Source: Arachis hypogaea (taxonomy: Eukaryota > Streptophyta > Magnoliopsida > Fabales > Fabaceae). From it: a stretch of 64,000 bases of DNA. Position numbers and translations under genes: made by a program. The DNA lies in the NCBI RefSeq assembly GCF_003086295.3, contig NC_092048.1, positions 90,252,626-90,316,625 of the forward strand. The letters are read 5' to 3'. Below are positions 53,732 to 64,000 of this stretch, in pieces. The notes under the pieces were generated by a model that saw nothing but the letters and a program-made list of their open reading frames with translations, was not told the origin of the DNA and ran no database searches. The stretch's first letter is position 1. Every line of letters begins with the position of its first letter.

Positions 53732-55381
53732 TGATGAGCGGATAATTTATACGCTTTTTGGCATTGTTTTTAGTATGTTTTTAGTAGAATCTAGTTACTT
53801 TTAGGGATGTTTTCATTAGTTTTTATGTTAAATTCACATTTCTGGACTTTACTATGAGTTTGTGTGTTTTTCTATGATTTCAGGTATTTTCTGGCTGAAA
53901 TTGAGGGACTTGAGCAAAAATCAGATTCAGAGGTTGAAGAAGGACTGCTGATGCTGTTGGATTCTGACCTCCCTGCACTCAAAGTGGATTTTCTGGAGCT
54001 ACAGAACTCAAAATGGCGCGCTTTTAATTGCGTTGGAAAGTAGACATCCAGGGCTTTCCAGCAATGTATAATAGTCCATCCTTTGGCCGAGTTTAAACGA
54101 CGTAAAAGGGCGTTGAACGCCAGTTCTATGCTGCTGTCTGGAGTTAAACGCCAGAAACAAGTCACAAACCAGAGTTGAACGCCAGAAATACGTTACAACC
54201 TGGCGTTCAACTCCAAGAAGGACCTCTACACGTGCAACACTCAAGCTCAGCCCAAGCACACACCAAGTGGGCCCCGGAAATGGATTTATGCATCAATTAC
54301 TTACTTCTGTAAACCCTAGTAGCTAGTTTATTATAAATAGAACTTTTTACTATTGAATTAGACATCTTTGAACAGTTGTATGCTATCTTAGATCACGTTT
54401 TGGGGGCTGGCCATCTCGGCCATGCCTGGACCTTTCACTTATGTAATTTTAACGGTAGAGTTTCTACACTCCATAGATTAAGGTGTGGAGCTCTGCTGTT
54501 CCTCAAAGATTAATGCAAAGTACTACTGTTTTTTATTCAATTCATCTTATTTCGCTTCTAAGATATTCATTCGTACTTCAACCTGAATGTGATGAACGTG
54601 ACAATCATCATCATTCCCTATGAACGTGTGCTTGACAACCACTTCCGTTCTACCTTTGATTGAATGAGTATCTCTTAGATCTCTTAATCGGAATCTTCGT
54701 GGTGTAAGCTAGAATGATGGCGGCATTCAAGAGAATCCGGAAAGTCTAAACCTTGTCTGTGGTATTCCGAGTAGGATTCAATGATTGAATGACTGTGAAG
54801 AGCTTCAAACTCGCGAGTGCTGGGCGTAGTGACAGACGCAAAAGGAGGGTGAATCCTATTCCAGCATGATCGGGAACCTCAGATGATTAGCCGTGCCGTG
54901 ACAGGGCATCTTGGACCATTTTCACAAGAGAAGGGGATGTAGCCACTGACAACGGTGATGCCCTTGCATAAAGCCAGCCATGGAAAGGAGTAAGACTGAT
55001 TGGATGAAGACAGCAGGAAAGCAGAGGTTCAGAGGAATGAAAGCATCTCTATACACTTATCTGGAATTCTCACCAATGATTTACATAAGTATTTCTATCC
55101 TTTTTCTATTACTAATTTTCGAAAACTACATAACCATTTTATATCCGCCTGACTGAGATTTACAAGGTGATCATAGCTTGCTTCATACCAACAATCTCCG
55201 TGGGATTCGACCCTTACTCACGTAAGGTATTACTTGGACGACCCAGTGCACTTGCTGGTTAGTTATGCGAAGTTGTGAAGATATGTTTAGACCATGGTTC
55301 TGTGCATCCGTTTTTGGTGCCATTGCCAGGGAATCAATTTCGAACAACAATTCACAACCTGAGTAGCAATTTCGCATACCA
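53732..55381 (+). repeat. 3' LTR of M3 (1,650 bp)
   Basis: Same length as the 5' LTR, no indel seen. Followed by TSD CAAAG and M2 LTR sequence. TATA at 54332-54339. Confidence 0.95.
54332..54339 (+). promoter_or_regulatory. TATA box of M3 3' LTR
   Basis: TATAAATA followed by GAACTTTTTAC. Confidence 0.55.
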
Positions 55382-55386
55382 CAAAG
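55382..55386. repeat. TSD of M3, right copy
   Basis: CAAAG, partner of 44733-44737. Confidence 0.92.
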
Positions 55387-55734
55387 CATGGACTATTATA
55401 TATTGCAGGAAAGCCCAAGATGTCAATTTCCAATGCAATTAAGAGCGCGCCAATTGGGCTTCTGTAGCTCCAGAAAATCCACTTCGAGAGCAAGAGGGTC
55501 AGAATCCAACAGCATCTGCAATCATTTTTTAGCCTCTGAATAAGATTTTTGCTCAGGTCCCTCAATTTTAGCCAGAAAATACCTGAAATTACAGAATAGC
55601 ACACAAACTCATAGTAAAGTCTAGAAATGTGATTTTTGAATAAAAACTAATAAAAATATAATAAAAAGTAACTAAAACATACTAAAAACTATGTAAAAAC
55701 AATGCCAAAAAGGGTATAAATTATCCGCTCATCA
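55387..55734 (-). repeat. 5' LTR of M2, outer piece
   Basis: On the minus strand it starts TGATGAGCGG at 55734. Aligns with 35733-36079. Confidence 0.9.
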
Positions 55735-55739
55735 ACGAC
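55735..55739. repeat. TSD of M2, right copy
   Basis: ACGAC, partner of 34405-34409. Confidence 0.85.
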
Positions 55740-55791
55740 CCAGTGCACTTGCTGGTACAACAGTACGAAGGTGTGGGGATTTGTGCTACCA
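55740..55791 (+). repeat. M4 5' LTR, piece 3 (LTR end)
   Basis: CCAGTGCACTTGCTGG... to TTTGTGCTACCA, the LTR terminus six bases before the PBS. Confidence 0.8.
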
Positions 55792-55797
55792 AGTTCT

Positions 55798-55815
55798 TGG
55801 CATCGTTGCCGGGGA
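55798..55815 (+). other. PBS of M4
   Basis: TGGCATCGTTGCCGGGGA: tRNA-Asp complement with two changes. Confidence 0.75.
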
Positions 55816-57299
55816 TTGTTCGAGTTTGGACAAACTAACGGATTGTCTTGCTCCCTAGATCAGGTAATTTTTATTTTGTTGAGTCTTTTTTTTATTTTCT
55901 TCTTCTTCAATTTTCGAAAAAATTCAAAACCTTTTCAAAAATATTTTTCTTTTCTTTGTTTGAGTCTTTGTTTTTATTCTTGTTGAGTCAATTTTCGATA
56001 ATCTTGAGTCCTTTTTCTAAAAATTTTTTAAAATTAGTGTCTTTTTTGTTTGATTCTTGTTTCAAATTTTAAGTTTGGTGTTTGAGTCTTTTGTTTATGT
56101 TCTCGGTTAAAATTTTCGTCCCCTATAAGTCCTTCTCCTTCAAAATTTTTCAAAAATAGTTTTTCTTTGGTTAAATCTTATATCAAATCTTTAAGTTTGG
56201 TGTCTTCTTGTTATTTTTCTTAAGTTTTCGAAAATTTCTTTTTGGTTTTCTAAAAATTTTAAGTTTGGTGTCCTTTTTATGTTCTTGTGTTCTTTGAGTT
56301 TTGTTCTTTGTGTTCTTGTTAGTTTTCAAAGTGTTCTTGAGTTTTCTTTGTGTTTTGATCTTAAAATTTTTATGTTTGGTGTCCCTTTGTGCTTCCCTCC
56401 AAAATTTTCGAAAATTAGGGGTGCTATGTCTAAAAATTTTAAGTCTTGTGTCTTTTACTTGTTTTTCTCTTTCCTCATTAAATTCAAAAATAAAAATATA
56501 TCTTTTCTTTCTTAAAACTAACTTAATTTTCGAAACTAACATTAAAAATTCAGATTTCAATTCAAAATTTTTATCTTATCTTATCTTAGTTTTGAAAATT
56601 TCAAAAATCAAATCTTTTCAAAATTAAAAATCTCATCTTTTCAAAAATCCTATCTTTTTCTCATCTTTTTCAAAATTTAAAAATCTTATCTTATCTTTTT
56701 CAAATTTTAAAATTTAATAATTCAAATTTCAATTTTCAAAATTATATCTTTTTCAAAATCAAATTTCAAATGTTATCTTTTTAAAATATTTTTCAAATCT
56801 TTTTAGTTTCTTATCTTATCTTTTTCTAATTTCAAATTTCAATTTCAAATCTTTTTCTTATCTTATCTTTAATCTTATTTTAAATTTAAATCTTTTCTTA
56901 ACCACTTCTCTTCTCTCTCTTCTTTTTTTCAAAACTTCCTAACTAACTCTTCTCTCTTAATTTTCGAAAATTCTACTCCTCTTCTCTCTCTTCTATTTTC
57001 GAAAATTCACTAACTAATTTTAAATTCTTTTTAAATTATTAACTTAATTTTTGAAAAAATAAATAAATAAAAAAATAAAAATATTTTAATTCTTATTTAT
57101 CTCTTTTATTTCTACTTCTCTTCTCTTCTAGTTCTATTTATTCGAACTTTTATCCCCTATTTTCAAAGTATTCGTCTTCTCTCTCATCTTCCGCCTTTAC
57201 TTTTCTATCTTTTTCTTCTTTCTTCACATCTAACTGGAAAGCTCTTTTGTCCGAGTGGTACAAAAAGCTTTCTTCTTTTCTTTCTTTCCTTTCTTGTTT
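55816..57299 (+). other. M4 leader
   Basis: T-rich leader with at least four copies of TTTAAGTTTGGTGT or close variants (about 56067, 56191, 56259, 56370), many TTTTCGAAAA palindromes and runs of CTTATCTT. No ORF supported. Confidence 0.65.
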
Positions 57300-59978
57300 A
57301 TGACTAGGAATAGGGATAAAGAACCCCTCTTGACTCCTGATCCTGAACCTGAGAAAATTCTTAGGAGGCGTTTACAACAAGCTAAAGCACAACACTCCAG
57401 AAGAAACCTCTCAGAAAACTTTGAACAAGAAAGGGAAGACATGGCCAAACCTCAAGAGGAACCAAGAAAGGTTCTCGGTGACTTCACCATACCTACCTCT
57501 GACTTTTATGGCAGAAGCATCTCTGTACCTACCATTGGAGCTAACAATTTTGAGCTTAAGCCTCAGTTAGTCTCTCTTCTGCAGTAGAACTACAAATTCT
57601 ATGGCCTTCTATTGGAAGATCCACATCAGTTCTTAGCTGAATTCTTACAGATCTGTGATACTGTAAAGACTAATGGAGTTAATCCTGAAGTCTACAAGCC
57701 TATGCTCTTTCCCTTTGCTGTAAGAGACAGAGCTAAGCTATGGTTGGATGCCCAACCAAAAGAGAGCTTAGACTCTTGGGAAAAGCTGTTTAAAGCTTTT
57801 TTAGCTAAGTTCTTCCCCCTCAAAGGATGAGAAAAATTAGAGTGGAAGTTCAAACCTTCAAACAAAGAGAAGGTGAATCCCTCTATGAAGCTTGGGAAAG
57901 ATACAAGCAATTGATCAGGAGGTGTCTTCCTGACATGCTCTCAGAATGGTCTATCATAGGCTTATTCTATGATGGTCTATCTTAAATATCCAAAATTTTA
58001 TTGGACAGCTCTGCAGGTGGATCCCTCCACTTGAGGAAAACACCTGCAAAAGCAAGAGAACTCATTGAGATGGTTGCAAAAAACCAATTCATGTACACTT
58101 CTGAAAGAAATCCTGTAAACCATGGGACCTCTCAGATGAAAGGAGTTTATGAAGTTGATACTCTGAATGCCATATTAGCTCAGAATAAAATCCTGACCTA
58201 ACAGTTCAATATGATCTCCCAGCATTTGACTGGAATGCAAACTGCAATTGGCAGTACTCAGGAAGCTTCTTCTGAAATAGAAGCTTATGATCCTAATCAA
58301 CCCACCATGGAGGGGGTGAATTACATGGGAGAACCCTATGGAAACACCTACAATCCTTCATGAAGGAATCATCCGAACTTCTCATGGAAGGATCAACAGA
58401 AATTTCAGCAAGGTTTCAACAACAATCAAGGTGGTAGGAACCAGAAAAGGTTTAACAAAAGACCATCATTCCTATCTTCTCAAGGGAATATGAAAACCTC
58501 TAAGCAGAGCCTTTCTGACTTAGTAACTCTAGTTTCCAGCCTCTCTAAGACCACTCATAGTTTCATTAATGAAACAAGATCCTCCACTAGAAACTTGGAG
58601 GTGCAAGTTGGTCAACTGAGTAAGAGGATCCTTGATATTCCTCCTGAAACTCTTCCCAGTAATACTAAGGTAAATCCAAAAGAAGAGTGCAAGGCCATAA
58701 CCATGGAAGTAGAGGCTGAATCTAAGAAGATTGAGGTAGCGTTGAACGCCAGTGAAGGACATATCATTGGGTGTTCAATGCCCAAACTGGCAGCAATCCT
58801 GGCGCTGAACGCCAGTGAAGAACCCCTCATTGGGCGTTCAATGCCCATCCTGGCAGCAGAGTTGGCGTTGAACGCCAGCCAGGGAGCACTGGCTGGGCGT
58901 TCAACGCCCAAACATACAGGCTTTCTGGCGCTGAACACCAATGAGGGGTGTGAGGAACCCCTCATTGGGCATTCAACGCCCAACCAGGCAGGCTTTCTGG
59001 CATTGAACGCCAGTGAGGAACCCCTCATTGGGTGTTTAACGCCCAACCATGTAGCCATTCTAGCGTTGGACGCCAGTGGGGAACCCCTCACTGGGCATTC
59101 AACGCCCACACACCCAGGGAAGCTGGCGTTGAACGCCTGCAAGGACATCCCAGCTGGGCGTTCAACGCCCAAAACACTAGAAGAACTGGCGTTTAATGCC
59201 AGTAAGGGTGGACAGCAAGGGCATTCAATGCCTAAAGGGCTATCAGAGCTGGTGTTGAATGCCAGCAAAGGCACATCCTTTGAGTGCTTAAGTCCTACTC
59301 AAGAATCCTCTATCCCAGAACCAAAGGAAGCTCATGCTCATGTGAAAACCATAGAGGTTCCTTTGAATACACTTCTGCAGTGTATAAGTTCTGATGACTA
59401 CTCATCCTCTTATGAAGCTGAATGCCAAGTTATTTGGTACAAAGCCTTTGGAGGAAGAACCTCCGCTACTTACCAAAGAACTCCATGCTTTGGTTCAGCA
59501 GAGGCTACCTCAGAAACTTCTAGATCCTAGACGCTTTCTGATTCCTTGCACCATAGGCACTATGACCTTTGAAAAGGCTCTGTGTGACTTAGGGACAAGC
59601 ATAAACCTCATGCCACTCTCTGTAATGGAGAAGTTGGGCATCATTGAAGTACAAGCTGTAAACATCTCACTAGAGATAGCAGACAAGACAATGAAGAAGC
59701 CATATGGCTTAGTAGAGGATGTCTTGGTGAAAGTTGAAAACCACTACATCACTACAAACTTCATAGTCTTGGATATTAGAGAGGATGAGGATGACTCTGT
59801 CATCCTTGGAAGACCTTTCCTAGCCACTGCCAATACTATCATTGATGTGGCTAAGGGAGAACTGACCCTACAATTAGGGAAGGATCACATCTTATTCAAG
59901 ATGCCTCATCCCAATTTTCCCTCTAAAAGAGAGATAACTGTGCAACACCTAATGTTTCAACCCTCTCTTTCTGTGTAG
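57300..59978 (+). pseudogene. gag: M4 gag-protease with palindrome-encoded repeat domain, broken
   Basis: Starts MTRNRDKEPLL (ATG 57300). Gag core as in M3 (ANNFELKPQL, MLFPFAVRDRAKLWL). Defects: TAG at about 57585, a one-base loss near 57822 (FFP|LKG in place of FFPPQ), stops at about 57984, 58198 and 58362, and a frame change near 59390. Between the gag linker and the protease is a domain absent from M2 and M3: about eleven imperfect repeats of roughly 20 residues, ALNASEEPLIGRSMP.LA type (58735-59280), encoded by GGCGTTGAACGCC palindromes. The protease is in the next frame: CDLGTSINLMPLSVMEKLG and ILGRPFLATANT, ending at TAG 59976-59978. Confidence 0.85.
58735..59280. repeat. GGCGTTNAACGCC array inside M4 gag
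   Basis: About 22 half-units alternating GCGTTGAACGCCAG and GGGCGTTCAACGCCC every ~24-35 bases. Because the array is nearly self-complementary, the minus strand also reads open over much of it (59274-58612). Confidence 0.85.
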
Positions 59979-60305
59979 AGCATTACAAGGCCCCCCAAAC
60001 ATCAATTCTAAATTTAGTGTTGGGCAGCTACCTACAAGCTCTAAGCACAAAGGTACTAAGAAGAAAGTACCTAAAGGTTGGAGGGACAAGAAAGTCCCAA
60101 CTGAAGGCCTCTCACTTGACATGAGAGTTGTCTTCACTAAGAAGCCAGTCTTACCACATACAGTGAGTCGTATCCTGTCTTTAGAGTATGTGGAGCTCAT
60201 TCATGAGAAGACAGAAGAAAGTTCATTGTAAGGGGCAAAAATCTGAGCCCACACTCACCTCCGTAAGGAGCTAACCATCAAGCTAATGACGTTAAAGAAG
60301 CACTT

Positions 60306-60321
60306 TTGGGAGGCAACCCAA
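60306..60321 (+). other. SL1 stem-loop after M4 gag-PR
   Basis: TTGGG-AGGCAA-CCCAA, preceded by AAAGAAGCACTT. Confidence 0.65.
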
Positions 60322-60926
60322 CCTTACTTACTTATATTTATTTTCTTTCAGTTATTTTTAGAGTCATCATCATATGCAGCAGTCAGAACAGAGACAAAAT
60401 TTCACAGTGAAAACAGAACACTCTGAATGGAGTGTTAAAGTTGAACGGCAGCCAGGGTATTCCTGCTGGGCATTTAACGCCCTTCATGGGCAGCATTGCT
60501 GGCATTGAACGCCAGCCAGGGAGCAGCTCCTGGGCATTTAAATGCCAATGCAGAGAAGCAAGGAATCTGGATTTCCTAGCCTCTCAGGACCAGTGGGCCC
60601 CACAGTATCTTTCACCTACCCCACCTACTTTCACACTTCCCCGCACACACTTTCCTATAAACCCTAGCGCAATCACATCCATACCACTTCTCCAAAACCA
60701 TTATAAATTCCACTACCCCCACCCACTTCAAAATCAAATTTTCCATCCAAAATCCCACCCATGATCGAATCTAACCCCTTCCCACTCCTATAAATACCCT
60801 TCTTCACAACCTTCCATACACACACCTCTCATACCCTTATACACCTCATAAGGCCGAGCCCTCTCTCTCCCTCTTTCTTCCTCTATTTTCTTCTTCTTCT
60901 ACTATGTTCTTCTCTTTTCTTTATTT
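60322..60926 (+). other. M4 spacer: short palindrome group and pyrimidine tract
   Basis: Decayed GGCATTNAACGCC palindromes at 60440-60550 (only about four), then C/T-rich sequence to SL2. No ORF supported. The main array of this element is in gag instead. Confidence 0.6.
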
Positions 60927-60963
60927 TTGCTCGAGGACGAGCAAAGTTTTAAGTTTGGTGTTG
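60927..60963 (+). promoter_or_regulatory. SL2 stem-loop plus PPT copy (M4)
   Basis: TTGCTCG-AGGA-CGAGCAA (60927-60944), extendable by one T-A pair, then TTTTAAGTTTGGTGTTG (60947-60963). The ORF2 ATG follows at 61000. Confidence 0.78.
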
Positions 60964-60999
60964 CAAAAGCATAGCTTTTTTTTCTTTCTATTACCATTC

Positions 61000-62163
61000 A
61001 TGGCACCCAAGATTGGAGACTCCTTTAGAAAGAGGAAAGGAAAGGCAGTAGCCTCCTCTGAATGTTGGGAGATGGAGAGATTCATCATCAAATCTCATCA
61101 AGACCACTTCTATGAAGTAGTGGCAGAAAAGAAAGTGATCCCTGAGGTCCCTTTCATGCTCAAGAAGAATGAGCATCCAAAAATCCGAAGAGAGACCCGG
61201 AGAAAAGGTTGAGAAGTCCTAAATAATCCCATTCAGGATGTTAGGATTCTCATGGTGCAAGAGTTCTATGCTAATGCATGGGTTACTAAAAACCATGACT
61301 CTAGTGTGAATCCAAATCCAAGGAATTAGATCACCATAGTCCGAGGAAAAATCTTAGATTTCAGCCCGGAAAGTGTGAGGTTAGCGTTCAACTTGCCTCT
61401 AATGCAAGGAGATCCTCATCCTTACACTAAGAGAGTCAACTTTGATAAGAGATTTGATCAAGTGCTCTCAGATATCTGTATGGAAGGAGCACAGTAGAAA
61501 AGGGATTCCCAAGGCAAGCCTATTCAACTGAGAAGACTTGACCTAAAGCCCAAAGCTAGAGGATGGTTGGAATTCATCCAATGTTCTATCATCCCTACTA
61601 GCAACCTGTCAGAAGTGACCATTGACAGAGCCATCATGATTCATTGCATCATGATTGAAAGTGAGGTGAAAGTACATGAGGTGATTCCTCAAGAATTGTA
61701 CAAGGTAGCTGAGAAGCCTCACACCAATGCAAGGTTGGCATTCCCACACCTCATCTGTCATCGATACAATTCAGCTGGAACTGTCATAGAAGGAGATATC
61801 TCCATTGGGGAGGATAAGCTCATCACTAAGAAGAGGATGGAGCAAACCAGAGAGCTTGCACAAGAGCCTGTGCAGCTGCCTCAGCATGAGATCCATGAGA
61901 TGCCTCAAGGAATGTATTTTCCTCTCCAAAGCTATTGGCATCAATGGCAAACTTCTCTTGGAGAATTGAGAACTAACATGGAGCAATTGAGGGTGAAACA
62001 TCAAGAGCATTTCACCATCCTCAATGAAATAAGAGAAGATAAAAGAGCTATAAGGGAAGAACAAAGGGCTATGAGGGAAGAGCAACAAAGACAAAGGAGT
62101 GAGATTGAAGAGATCAAGCATCACATTAGATCCTCAAGAGGAGCACTAGCCGCCACCATTAAA
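61000..62163 (+). pseudogene. M4 ORF2 (plant transposon protein type), three stops
   Basis: MAPKIGDSFRKRKGKAV onward in one frame. Stops: TGA 61210-61212 and TAG 61495-61497, at the same two Trp codons stopped in M3, and TAG 61327-61329, at the same Tyr codon stopped in M2. Same motifs as M3: FYANAW, FSPESVRLAFNLP, FIQCSIIPTSN. The coiled coil is longer (a duplicated RAIREEQRAMREEQQRQ). The usual HH stop is lost by a small frame change near 62150, so the frame reads on to 62319 through hydrophobic codons that are not part of the protein. Confidence 0.75.
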
Positions 62164-62892
62164 GGTGGACTCATTCTCTTTTCACTTCCTTTTATTATTT
62201 TTCTGTTTTCTGTTATGTTTTATCTATTCTATTGTTCCTATTGCATGTTCATTTGCATTTATGCCTTAGAGTGTAAAATGTTCCATATATCTCTCACCTT
62301 GCTTAAAAGAAAATTTTAATTGAAAAAAATTGAGAGATGCATGAATTTCAAGTTTATAATAAGAGTATTTTAATTATGTGGATGTGGTGGCATTGCTTTT
62401 GTTTTCTGAATGTATGAATAAACAGTGCATATTTGAAATTGAAATTTTAGAATGTTGTGGTGTGAGGGTGTCAAGTGAAAAGCTTGAGATTAAAGTCGAG
62501 GCCCAAAAGAAAAAGAGTGTGCTTAAGAACTCTGGACATCTCTATCTGGGGACTCTAGCAAAGTTGAGTCACAATCTGAAAAGGTTCACCCAGTTAAAGT
62601 GTTTGTGGCATTATTGTATCCAGTGGTAATACTGGAAAATAAGGTGCTTAGGGTCACGGCCAAGACTCTAAAAGCTGTGTTCAAGAATAAAAAAGAACTG
62701 AACTAGGAGAGTCAATAATATCATCTGGATTCTAAGTTCCTAAAGATGCCAACCATTTTAAATTTCAACGGATAGTGAGATGCCAAAACTATTCAGAAGC
62801 AAAAAGCTACTAAGTCCCGCTCATCTGTGTTTTTATTGTATCTTAATTTTCTTTTTATCCTACTGTGTTTTTAGTTGCTTGGGGACAAGCAA
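62164..62892 (+). other. M4 3' region after ORF2
   Basis: Non-coding counterpart of M3 52818-53712, with TTGCTTGGGGACAAGCAAC (about 62876-62894) as inverted repeat before the PPT. Confidence 0.6.
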
Positions 62893-62911
62893 CAGTTTAA
62901 GTATGGTGTTG
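62893..62911 (+). other. PPT of M4
   Basis: ACAGTTTAAGTATGGTGTTG, one change from the M3 core, abutting the 3' LTR. Confidence 0.7.
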
Positions 62912-63690
62912 TGATGAGCAGATATTTTATACGCTTTTTGGCATAGTTTTCATATAGTTTTTAGTATGTTTTGATTAGTTTTTATTAAGTTTCTATAGGT
63001 TTTAGTGTTAAAATCACATTTTCAGATTCTACTATGAGTTTTTGTGTTTTTGTGCAATTTCATATATTTTCTGGTTGAAATTGAGGAGCTGGAGCAGAAG
63101 CCTGATTCAGAGACAGAGAAAGTACTACATATGCTGTCTGGATCTGACCTTCTTGCACTCGGAAGAGCTTTTCTAGAGCTACAAAAGTCTAAATGGAGCT
63201 TTCACATTGGCTATGCAAAGCTGACTTCCAGAGCTTTCCAGCAATATATAATAGTCTATTCTTTGCTTCGGATTAGAAGGCCCAAAACTAGCGTTCAACG
63301 CCAGCTTCCTGCCCCCTTTCCAGGTGTCCAGTGCCTATAGAGTAGAGTCCAGCGTCCAAATGCCCCGAGAGGACCCCCTAGCCAGCGTTCAACGCCCTAT
63401 GGGCCTCATAGCAGGTGGATCTCACCAAAGCTCAACCCAAACACTCACTAAGTGGGCCCCAAAAGTGGATTTTAGCACTAAATAGACTGTTTTACCCTTA
63501 CTAGTCATCTGTTTAGTATTTAAAGTGTATTTTACATCTCTCTAAGGGGGGATGCATATCATTGTATTTTCTTTTCAGTATGAGTTTCTAAACCTCCTAG
63601 GTTGAGAGGAGGAGCCTTGCTGAGTCCTATGAATTAATAAAGTATTATTGTTCTTCTTCGATCCGTGTTAGATTAATTTTAAGATGTATA
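62912..63690 (+). repeat. 3' LTR of M4, 5' portion
   Basis: TGATGAGCAGATATTTTATACG onward, 779 bases. It stops matching at AAGATGTATA, where N4 begins; in the 5' LTR the same string continues TTCGTACTTCAACG. Contains AATAAA-like AATTAATAAAG near 63630 and GCGTTCAACGCC palindromes. Confidence 0.8.
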
Positions 63691-64000
63691 TGATACAAAA
63701 ATTGTTGTCGGTCTAGAATTTCTCTTATAAAAATAAGGATTTCATTGTAAGCATAGCTCCAAACCAACAAACAAATCTCACATCAAATTAAAATATGGTT
63801 TTGTCACAAGTATAAACCCTAATGAATTTATAACTGATGTATTTAGACTCCGGGTCGTCTCACAAGGAATTACAATAAAATGATTAATTATTGGCTATGA
63901 AAATGCAAGGGGGGTTTGATTTTATAGTTTGACAAGAAAAGTAAATGACAAGAAGGTAAAATGACAAGAACTAATAAAATAAAGGAAAAGAGCTCTTGGC
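63691..64000 (-). mobile_element. N4: end of an N-type LTR
   Basis: TGATACAAAAATTGTTGTCG... aligns with the left edge of the N2 LTR (TGATGGACGAAAATTG...; shared AAACCAACAAACAA, TTTGTCACAAGTA, CGGGTCGTCTC). So this is the 3' edge of a minus-oriented N-type LTR inserted in the M4 3' LTR. Expected TSD GTATA (63686-63690), partner outside the window. Confidence 0.75.

Larger units (their letters stand above)
44738..55381 (+). mobile_element. M3: complete young non-autonomous FIDEL/Feral-like element
   Basis: 10,644 bp with two 1,650-bp LTRs, TSD CAAAG, PBS, intact gag-PR (48362-50689), SL1, palindrome array, SL2, ORF2 with two stops, PPT. By eye the LTRs differ at about 30 sites (~1.9%). At the commonly used plant rate of 1.3e-8 per site per year this is somewhat under a million years. 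With no pol it must have been moved by enzymes supplied in trans. Confidence 0.95.
34410..55734 (-). mobile_element. M2: FIDEL/Feral-like non-autonomous element containing M3
   Basis: Minus strand: 5' LTR (55734-55387 plus 44737-43406, split by M3), PBS, leader, broken gag-PR, SL1, palindrome array, SL2 with PPT copy, broken ORF2, 3' region, PPT (36098-36080), 3' LTR (36079-34410). TSD ACGAC. Without M3 it is about 10.7 kb, nearly the size of M3. It has no RT, RNase H or integrase. Confidence 0.92.
22627..63690 (+). mobile_element. M4: oldest FIDEL/Feral-like element, split by T3 and M2
   Basis: M4 proper consists of 22627-22813, 33747-34409, 55740-63690. The first three pieces up to 55791 make up a 5' LTR lacking its first ~630 bases. 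Then come the PBS (55798), leader, broken gag-PR, SL1, spacer, SL2, broken ORF2, PPT (62893-62911) and 3' LTR (62912-63690, interrupted by N4). Removing T3 and M2 with one TSD copy each rejoins the LTR smoothly (...TTACTTGGACGAC / CCAGTGCACTTGCTGG). It has no RT or integrase. Confidence 0.8.

Noticed and set aside
58612..59274. 220-codon minus-strand ORF
   Set aside because: Mirror of the self-complementary palindrome array inside M4 gag; the plus strand carries the gag frame.
62164..62319. Hydrophobic C-terminal extension of M4 ORF2 resembling a membrane segment
   Set aside because: M2 and M3 stop before this point; the extension arises from a small frame change and reads 3' non-coding sequence.

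Overview
The window is plant nuclear DNA made entirely of LTR retrotransposons. I found no host protein-coding gene, no rRNA gene and no tRNA gene. The evidence is long LTRs with TG...CA ends, 5-bp target-site duplications (TSDs), primer-binding sites (PBS) matching the 3' end of plant tRNA-Asp, and Ty3/gypsy gag, protease, RT, RNase H and integrase motifs. I recognise the LTR beginning TGATGAGCGGATAATTTATA as one that is very abundant in peanut (Arachis; FIDEL/Feral-like). That identification is from memory, not from a search. Element names below (T, M, N, G) are my own.

Layout, left to right. T1 (1-712) is the 3' end of a Tat-lineage element. N1 (713-5361) is the 3' part of a gag-only element, inserted in the gag of M1 (5362-10217, minus). 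M1's 5' LTR sits inside the LTR of T2 (10218-11764), a Tat fragment carrying a Transposase_28-like ORF. N2 (11765-19629, minus) is a damaged relative of N1. Its gag-like ORF is interrupted by a solo LTR (N3, 16718-18256, TSD ATCTC) and by a 316-bp patch of LTR sequence. G1 (19630-22626) gives a 2.2-kb LTR, a PBS and the start of a gag before it is truncated.

From 22627 to 63690 everything belongs to one old element, M4, and what landed in it. M4's 5' LTR was hit by T3 (22814-33741, TSD GTGGT) and by M2 (34410-55734, minus, TSD ACGAC). M2's own 5' LTR was hit by M3 (44738-55381, TSD CAAAG). M4's coding part resumes at 55798, and its 3' LTR is broken at 63690 by a further N-type LTR (N4) that runs off the window. 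Order of insertion: M4, then T3 and M2, then M3.

Functionally there are three kinds of element. T elements are autonomous Tat-type Ty3/gypsy (gag-PR-RT-RH-IN plus an antisense spliced ORF), here dead. M elements are about 10.6-kb non-autonomous elements: they carry gag-protease and a second ORF (plant transposon protein type) but no RT or integrase. M3 has an intact 775-codon gag-PR and two 1,650-bp LTRs that differ at about 30 sites, so it is young. N elements carry only a gag-like ORF. M and N elements, otherwise dissimilar, share an ordered block after gag: a stem-loop (SL1), a GC-rich palindrome array, a pyrimidine-rich stretch, an 18-nt stem-loop with an AGGA loop (SL2), then a near-exact copy of the polypurine tract (PPT). 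Stem changes between the families are compensatory. This block is the best candidate here for an undescribed functional system.
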